Below are positions 6,331 to 9,708 of a stretch of DNA of 9,708 nucleotides, piece after piece. This DNA comes from Pseudomonadota bacterium. GTDB lineage: Bacteria > Pseudomonadota > Alphaproteobacteria > Rhizobiales > Xanthobacteraceae. The notes below the pieces were generated by a model. The model searched no databases. It was given only the letters and a program-made list of their open reading frames with translations, and had not been told where the DNA came from. The stretch is from positions 1 to 9,708 of the forward strand of contig JAEZFA010000314.1 of the NCBI GenBank assembly GCA_023417665.1. Reading direction: 5' to 3'. Made by a program: the position numbers and the translations under genes. Each line of letters begins with the position of its first letter. Position 1 is the stretch's first letter.

Positions 6331-6540
6331 ATGCGCGTTCTGCAATCCCAGTTCGAGATCGGCGGCGGTTTCATCCGGCATCTGCCGACCGGCGCCACGT
6401 TTCGCTTCTACGCGCATGAGCCCATTTTCGATACGGTGTCCTGGGCGACGCCGGAATCCGAGCCGCGCGTGAAGGGTTACCTGAAACAGGATGTGTGGCG
6501 CGAAGCACAGGATATTCTCGCGCGCTTGGGAAGGGCCTGA
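6331..6540 (+). CDS. 69-aa hypothetical protein, possibly stress-induced
   Basis: A 69-aa soluble protein I do not recognise. The N-terminal half is rich in aromatic and beta-favouring residues (FEIGGGFIRHLPTGATFRFYA) and the C-terminal part is a basic helix (KQDVWREAQDILARLGR). GGAG lies eight bases before the ATG, and base composition matches the neighbours, so coding is likely. It is preceded by an EcfG-like promoter. A short repeat, CCGG-TTAGCGCG-CCGG (6300-6315), lies in the presumed initiation region. The carboxymuconolactone decarboxylase-family gene follows after 71 bases and may be read through. Confidence 0.65.
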   Translation: MRVLQSQFEIGGGFIRHLPTGATFRFYAHEPIFDTVSWATPESEPRVKGYLKQDVWREAQDILARLGRA

Positions 6541-6611
6541 GCGCCGCCCTGTGGATTTGCATTGCGTCTGCGCCATCCTAGTCTCCGCTCCGCAACGGGG
6601 AGGAGCAGATC

Positions 6612-7136
6612 GTGGCGCGCGTCGACTATGCCGACATTCATGCCGAAGCGGTAAAGCCGCTCGCGGCGCGCATCGTCGCCGAACGCGGGCAGATGCTGCA
6701 TATCTACCGCATGCTCCTGCACGCACCCGCGGTTGCAGAAGGCTGGCTCGCGCTGATGACGGCAATCCGGCAGCGCTGCACGCTCTCCGGCGATCTGCGC
6801 GAACTTGTCATCATGCGGATCGCGCAGTTGAATGGCGCGCGCTACGAAGCTGAGCAGCATCACGGCTATGCGTTGAAGGAAGGTGTTACGGAAGCGCAGC
6901 TTGCCGAACTGGAAGGCTGGCGGGAATCGAAACTCTTTTCACCGCTGCAGCGGACCGTGCTCGGCTATACCGAAGCGATGACCCGCGAGGTGAAAGTGCC
7001 CGACGAACTCTTCGCGCAGGTGAGCGAACATTTCGACAGGCAGGGCGTGATCGAGCTGACCGCGACGGTCGCGAGCTACAATATGGTCTCGCGTTTTCTG
7101 GTCGCGCTGCACATCGAGGGCTGCGACAAGGTTTGA
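6612..7136 (+). CDS. Carboxymuconolactone decarboxylase (AhpD-like) family protein
   Basis: A 174-aa all-helical cytosolic protein. The family core runs from LSGDLRELVIMRIAQLNGARYEAEQHHGYALKEGV (58-92), the usual block in which strands of helices line the active pocket, followed by the second helix pair (RTVLGYTEAM) and a C-terminal ELTATVASYNMVSRF segment. AhpD-type peroxidatic members carry CxxC in the core; this one instead has YExxxHH (Tyr78, Glu79, His83, His84), as in non-thiol relatives, so an alkylhydroperoxidase role is unlikely and lactone decarboxylation or another acid/base reaction fits better. The substrate is unknown. The start is GTG with a good GGGGAGGAGCAG ribosome binding site. 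It converges on a - strand membrane protein gene, with 14 bases between. Confidence 0.85.
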   Translation: MARVDYADIHAEAVKPLAARIVAERGQMLHIYRMLLHAPAVAEGWLALMTAIRQRCTLSGDLRELVIMRIAQLNGARYEAEQHHGYALKEGVTEAQLAELEGWRESKLFSPLQRTVLGYTEAMTREVKVPDELFAQVSEHFDRQGVIELTATVASYNMVSRFLVALHIEGCDKV

Positions 7137-7150
7137 GCGCAAGGCTCTCG

Positions 7151-7603
7151 TCAGGCACGTCGCAAGGCGTCATAGGCGAGGCCCGTGACCACGCTGTAGG
7201 TCAGTAGCATCGCGAGCGCAAAGAGCGACGGCCAGATGCCGAGGCCGGTATTCGTCGCGAACAGCCCGAGACCGATCAGCGGAAAGAACAGGAGCCCCAT
7301 CGCGAGCCAGCCGGCGACGCCGAAGACGAAGCCCTTGATCGCGCCGTTCGTGCCGGGCAGGAGCGGATAGATCCGGCCGAACACGAGGCCGAGCAGGATC
7401 GCGCCGTTTGCGAAGGAAAGCGCCCAAGGCACCAGCGGGTGCACGTCGCCGCCGACGATCTGCGAAAGCGTGTGCTGCAATTCTCCGTAAGGGCTGAACG
7501 CGGGCAGGATGCCGCTTTGCGACTTGAACAGCATCAGCAGCGTATGCGCGGCGGTGCCGCAGAGGCCCGCCGCGATGGACCGCCAGAACCAGCCGGATTT
7601 CAT
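7151..7603 (-). CDS. Four-helix integral membrane protein, function unknown
   Basis: A 150-aa hydrophobic protein with predicted membrane helices at about 8-26, 57-78, 89-113 and 121-145. Small residues are frequent within helices (GFVFGVAGWLAMG, GLGLFATNTGLG), as in tightly packed bundles. There is no recognisable catalytic motif. It resembles short uncharacterised alphaproteobacterial membrane proteins, and I cannot assign a family with confidence. The ATG at 7603 has only a weak GGGCGG-like ribosome binding site. It stands alone on its strand apart from the 47-aa membrane protein 67 bases upstream, with which it could share a transcript. Confidence 0.75.
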   Translation of the reverse strand: MKSGWFWRSIAAGLCGTAAHTLLMLFKSQSGILPAFSPYGELQHTLSQIVGGDVHPLVPWALSFANGAILLGLVFGRIYPLLPGTNGAIKGFVFGVAGWLAMGLLFFPLIGLGLFATNTGLGIWPSLFALAMLLTYSVVTGLAYDALRRA

Positions 7604-7669
7604 GCTTGCCGCCCGTGAGTTGTCTCGCGGCGACAGCTTATAGGGGCGGGCGCCCGCGCAGCAAAGTAG

Positions 7670-7813
7670 TCAGGCGGCGAGCTTGATGAAGAGCAGCGTG
7701 AGGCAGGAAGTCGTGCCGAAGAAGATGAGCGCGACCAGCACGTCGTTCAGGGTGATCGGCGGTGCGGCTCTGGCGGCGGCCGGCGCGCGGGCTTTGGTGA
7801 CTGCGGCTTCCAT
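7670..7813 (-). CDS. 47-aa single-helix membrane protein
   Basis: A 48-codon open frame on the - strand. The N-terminal 18 residues are Ala/Pro/Arg-rich and positively charged, followed by ITLNDVLVALIFFGTTSC and LTLLFIKLAA, one clean membrane-spanning helix at about 24-43 with a cysteine (37) within it. The charge pattern predicts a cytoplasmic N-terminus. The hydrophobic run comes from coherent codons with GC-rich third positions, and the opposite strand at this place has no comparable frame, so a real gene is plausible. AAGGA touches the ATG, closer than ideal, which is the main doubt. No family is recognised. It lies upstream of the four-helix membrane protein on the same strand. Confidence 0.55.
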   Translation of the reverse strand: MEAAVTKARAPAAARAAPPITLNDVLVALIFFGTTSCLTLLFIKLAA

Positions 7814-7977
7814 TCCTTGGAATTCTTTCAAGTGCTGAGATTCAAATGCGGCGCGTGCTTAGCTGCATGACCGGGCGCTGCCTAGTGCTCGCGCAAACAT
7901 TGTAGCGATTGCAAAGAGCGCGCAGTGCCGAGGGAAAACTGAATGCGCGATATGTCTTTATGCGCTAGGTTTCACGC

Positions 7978-8394
7978 ATGATCGGCTATCGCTTTCGTTT
8001 CGGATCGTTCGTGCTTTTCCTCGTTTCCGCCGCGCAGGCACAGACCGCGGAGCTTGCCTGCAAGGTGAAGTGGGAGCCTGTCTGTATCGACGCACGACTG
8101 ATCAAGCAGCAGTGTCCGCCGGTGCTCGCCACGGAAACATCCTCCGGCGCTCTTCGCATCGATGGCCCGAGAGCGGCCACGAAGAATCTCGGCGTCGTCA
8201 CCGATTATGCGCTCACGCGGAAAGGCGCGAACGAGATCGTGCTGGAAGGAGCCTGGACCGGCCCGGGACAATATATCCGCGGTCACGGTACGCTCGATAC
8301 TGCCGCCGGGAAGCTCAGGCTCTATCTGACGCTCGGCAAGGATCGCAACGACCACGACACCATCCAGCGTGGTCTCGAAGGGGAGTGCCGCTGA
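7978..8394 (+). CDS. Small secreted protein with four cysteines, unknown function
   Basis: A 138-aa precursor. The signal peptide is clear: basic start (MIGYRFRF), hydrophobic core (FVLFLVSAA) and an AQA site at 19-21. The mature protein, about 117 aa, is mostly beta-favouring, with the pattern of a small beta sandwich or lipocalin-like barrel (NEIVLEGAWTGPG, GKLRLYLTLGKD). It has four cysteines (28, 36, 46, 137), enough for two disulfides, one of which could tie the C-terminus back. It is probably periplasmic. No known family is recognised. The ribosome binding site is weak (AGGT). The stop lies 22 bases from that of the converging GrdB-like gene. Confidence 0.75.
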   Translation: MIGYRFRFGSFVLFLVSAAQAQTAELACKVKWEPVCIDARLIKQQCPPVLATETSSGALRIDGPRAATKNLGVVTDYALTRKGANEIVLEGAWTGPGQYIRGHGTLDTAAGKLRLYLTLGKDRNDHDTIQRGLEGECR

Positions 8395-8416
8395 TCGCAG
8401 CCGCGCCGTCGCTGCT

Positions 8417-9322
8417 TCAGGCTGTGCGGGTTGCCTTTGCCGCTTCTTTCTGCGCGTCGAATTCGCGGCGGCGGCGCGCGAGTTCGTCGGGCGAGAGACG
8501 CTCGATGTTGTTGTAGTCGAGCTTCCAGGATGGGTCGTCGCTCCAGCGCAGCGGCGACTGCACGGTGGTCTGCGGGCCTTTCGCTTCCTCCAGCAGTTTC
8601 AGCGCGAGATCGAGCGTGAAGGCCTGCGAGGCGACGTCATGCGGCTTGCCCGCCGAATTGCCGAGCGGGAAGTCGCTGAACAGGAAGCGCGGCACGGCGG
8701 CGTGTTCGACGATGTCTTTCGCGCAGCCCATGATGACGGTGGCAATGCCGTTTTCTTCCAGATGCCGAGCTACCAGTGACACGGTCTGGTGGCAGACCGG
8801 GCAGTTCGGCACCAGCACGGCGGCATCGACTTCATCCGCTTTCACCCGCGCGAGAATTTCCGGCGCGTCGGTTTCCATGGTCACGCGATGGCTGCGGTTC
8901 GTCGGTGCGCCGAAGAAGCGGGCAGCCAGCGAGCCGATCCGGCCTTCATTTGCCGCGCGACGCAGCTGCGCCAGCGGAAACCAGGTATTCATGTCGGTGG
9001 CAGCGGTGTGCGTGCGGTCATAGGCAATGTGCGAGATGCGAAGGTCGTGGTCTTCGCGCGTGTCGCCGTCATAGACCGAGAAGAACTTGGCGCTGCCGTT
9101 ATACGCCGCGCCGGGCCCCTGATCGCCCTTCGTGGGGTCAAAGCGCGCGGCCGTCGTGATGAGCGCCACGCGCGACTGTGCAAGCGGCTTTTCCAGCGGC
9201 TGGAACGGCGCGGAAGTATTGTGCGCCCAGCGATAGGGCGTGTCGTATCCGATCGCGAGGTAATACTCCCGCGTGCGCTGCATGTAGGGGATAGGGAGGT
9301 GGAAGTCTGCGGCGGTGCCCAT
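8417..9322 (-). CDS. GrdB/PrdB-like reductase-family protein with Cys in place of Sec
   Basis: A 301-aa protein resembling the glycine/sarcosine/betaine reductase B and D-proline reductase PrdB family. Visible blocks: YYLAIGYDTPYRW near the N-terminus, RVALITTAARFDP (51-63), HIAYDRTHTAATDMNTWFPL (98-117, the family H-x(9)-D-x-N region), NEGRIGSLAARFFG, then VLVPNCPVCHQTV (169-181) and FLFSDFPLGNSAGKP (213-227). The clostridial enzymes have selenocysteine in the active-site cluster; here Cys174 and Cys177 form CPVC followed by His178. Known members reductively cleave amino acids in anaerobes with partner proteins, none of which is in the window, so a different thiol chemistry is likely in this presumably aerobic host. 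No ribosome binding site precedes the ATG; an internal Met14 is an alternative start. Confidence 0.78.
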   Translation of the reverse strand: MGTAADFHLPIPYMQRTREYYLAIGYDTPYRWAHNTSAPFQPLEKPLAQSRVALITTAARFDPTKGDQGPGAAYNGSAKFFSVYDGDTREDHDLRISHIAYDRTHTAATDMNTWFPLAQLRRAANEGRIGSLAARFFGAPTNRSHRVTMETDAPEILARVKADEVDAAVLVPNCPVCHQTVSLVARHLEENGIATVIMGCAKDIVEHAAVPRFLFSDFPLGNSAGKPHDVASQAFTLDLALKLLEEAKGPQTTVQSPLRWSDDPSWKLDYNNIERLSPDELARRRREFDAQKEAAKATRTA

Positions 9323-9339
9323 CGGGCGAGATTAGCACA

Positions 9340-9356
9340 CTAGTCTGGGGGACTAG
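9340..9356. promoter_or_regulatory. Inverted repeat upstream of GrdB-like gene
   Basis: CTAGTC (9340-9345) and GACTAG (9351-9356) form a perfect 6-bp inverted repeat around TGGGG, 18 bases before the ATG at 9322. CTAG is rare in many proteobacterial genomes, so two copies so close stand out. It may be an operator or a structure in the 5' leader; no cognate protein can be named. Confidence 0.35.
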
Positions 9357-9399
9357 GGGTCGTGGGGTTAGAGTCGCAAAAACGCTACCAACTTTTCTT

Positions 9400-9483
9400 C
9401 ATGCCCGGCCTTGTGCCGGGCATCCATGCCTTCTTTGCTTCATCGCTGCTAAGACGTGTTTGGCCGGGCCACGCCGGGCCATG
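9400..9483. repeat. Compound palindromic intergenic repeat (REP/BIME-like)
   Basis: The left arm is a perfect hairpin, ATGCCCGGC (9401-9409) with GCCGGGCAT (9415-9423) around CTTGT. The right half (9451-9483) is roughly the reverse complement of the left half (9400-9432): CATGCCCGGC at the left edge faces GCCGGGCCATG at the right edge, and CATCCATGCCTT faces AAGACGTGTTTG. The whole can fold as one long stem or as two side hairpins. The right hairpin is decayed, with GGCCGGGCC and GCCGGGCC now direct repeats. The layout resembles multicopy palindromic elements I recall from Bradyrhizobium and Rhodopseudomonas; copy number cannot be judged here. Confidence 0.7.
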
Positions 9484-9487
9484 ACCA

Positions 9488-9535
9488 AGTGGTTGAGCGG
9501 TAGAGCACTCCCTTCACACGGGAGGGGTCGTAGGT
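9488..9535 (+). pseudogene. tRNA-Val(CAC) remnant
   Basis: The D-loop-like GAGCGGTAGAGCA is followed by a perfect anticodon arm: CTCCC (9508-9512), loop TTCACAC with anticodon CAC at 9515-9517, and GGGAG (9520-9524). Then come a GGGTC variable loop and the 5' T stem GTAGG (9530-9534). There the likeness ends: the T loop, 3' T stem, acceptor strand and CCA are absent, and no 7-bp acceptor strand is seen 5'. The 5' side of the D stem is also damaged (GGTT where GCTC is expected). It cannot fold as a complete tRNA. Confidence 0.65.
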
Positions 9536-9574
9536 CGTTCAATGGTAGAACTGCAGACTCTGACTCCATCAATC
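9536..9574 (+). pseudogene. tRNA-Gln(CTG) remnant fused to the tRNA-Val fragment
   Basis: A perfect D arm, GTTC (9537-9540), AATGGTA, GAAC (9548-9551), begins one or two bases after the broken T stem of the Val fragment. One base later comes GCAGA (9553-9557) and the seven-base loop CTCTGAC with anticodon CTG at 9560-9562. The 3' anticodon stem reads TCCAT where TCTGC would pair, and only a variable-loop-like CAATC (9570-9574) follows. No acceptor or T arm can be formed, so this is a decayed internal piece, not a working tRNA. Confidence 0.6.
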
Positions 9575-9656
9575 TATGTGCATAGAGTCAATCGCATCTT
9601 ATTGCTTCGGCTTCCATTCTCTTGAAAGCCTCTGGCCTTCATCCAGTTCAGTTTGG

Positions 9657-9708
9657 TGGCCTGCACCCGGTTTCGTTGACACCCGCCTAAGCTAATCCAG
9701 CCTTCTGG
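9657..9708. mobile_element. Possible terminus of an IS3-like insertion sequence, partial
   Basis: TGGCCTGCACCCGGTTTCGT, then TGACAC, resembles the terminal inverted repeats I recall from IS3-family elements in rhizobia, which start with TG, a C-rich run and GTTTxxTTGACAC. The rest of the element would lie beyond the window, so neither transposase nor second repeat can be seen, and it is unclear which end this is. The assignment rests on memory of the repeat alone. No target duplication can be checked. Confidence 0.35.

Larger units (their letters stand above)
9323..9708. other. Non-coding accessory stretch: repeats and tRNA debris
   Basis: No protein gene is seen. From left to right: a 6-bp inverted repeat, a compound palindrome of about 84 bases, fragments of two tRNA genes joined head to tail, about 70 bases I cannot identify, and a possible insertion sequence terminus that continues past the window end. 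The mixture is typical of a recombination scar or the edge of an accessory region. Confidence 0.6.

Noticed and set aside
8780..8810. Selenocysteine (in-frame UGA) in the GrdB-like gene
   Set aside because: Both active-site positions are encoded by ordinary Cys codons and the frame has no internal stop.
8789..9343. 184-codon + strand frame
   Set aside because: Antisense to the GrdB-like gene and lacking any motif; the - strand frame has clear family blocks.
9481..9560. A working tRNA-Val
   Set aside because: Only the anticodon arm, variable loop and one strand of the T stem are intact; there is no acceptor stem and no T loop.

Overview
The window looks like chromosomal DNA of an alphaproteobacterium of the order Hyphomicrobiales, most likely the Bradyrhizobium/Rhodopseudomonas/Xanthobacteraceae side. 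Grounds: high-GC coding DNA, a Bpt-type protein transferase, an HWE-family histidine kinase, GGAAC-N16-CGTT promoters of the EcfG type, and a palindromic repeat of a style I recall from Bradyrhizobiaceae. Genus is not resolved. No CRISPR array, rRNA or complete tRNA is visible.

Layout. (1) 1-422: leader with no convincing gene, holding an AT-rich patch and repeated GTGGGCA motifs. (2) 423-2718: two tightly linked + strand genes, a methyltransferase-like protein with an N-terminal HTH-like domain and a methylenetetrahydrofolate reductase-like protein, probably a one-carbon/methyl transfer unit. (3) 2721-5106: three - strand genes: bpt (N-degron pathway transferase), an RDD membrane protein and an HWE sensor kinase with a DUF4118-like membrane domain. 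(4) 5107-6540: a run of small + strand genes: amphi-Trp protein, secreted glycine-zipper protein with its own EcfG-type promoter and a strong terminator, a 63-aa protein, and a 69-aa protein behind a second EcfG-like promoter. (5) 6612-8394: a carboxymuconolactone decarboxylase-family protein, a four-helix membrane protein, a 47-aa single-helix protein on the - strand, and a small secreted protein. (6) 8417-9322: a - strand GrdB/PrdB-like protein with a CPVC motif where related clostridial reductases use selenocysteine. (7) 9323-9708: no gene, but a small inverted repeat, a long compound palindrome, a fused pair of tRNA remnants (Val-CAC joined to Gln-CTG) and what may be the terminus of an IS3-like insertion sequence.

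How it fits together. The best-supported theme is the general stress response: an HWE kinase (a family that often feeds PhyR/NepR/EcfG signalling) lies next to small genes, two of which sit behind EcfG-like promoters. The methyltransferase/MTHFR pair is a separate module of unknown substrate. The right end looks like a recombination-prone accessory junction. Function calls come from recognising family motifs by eye; no database search was possible.
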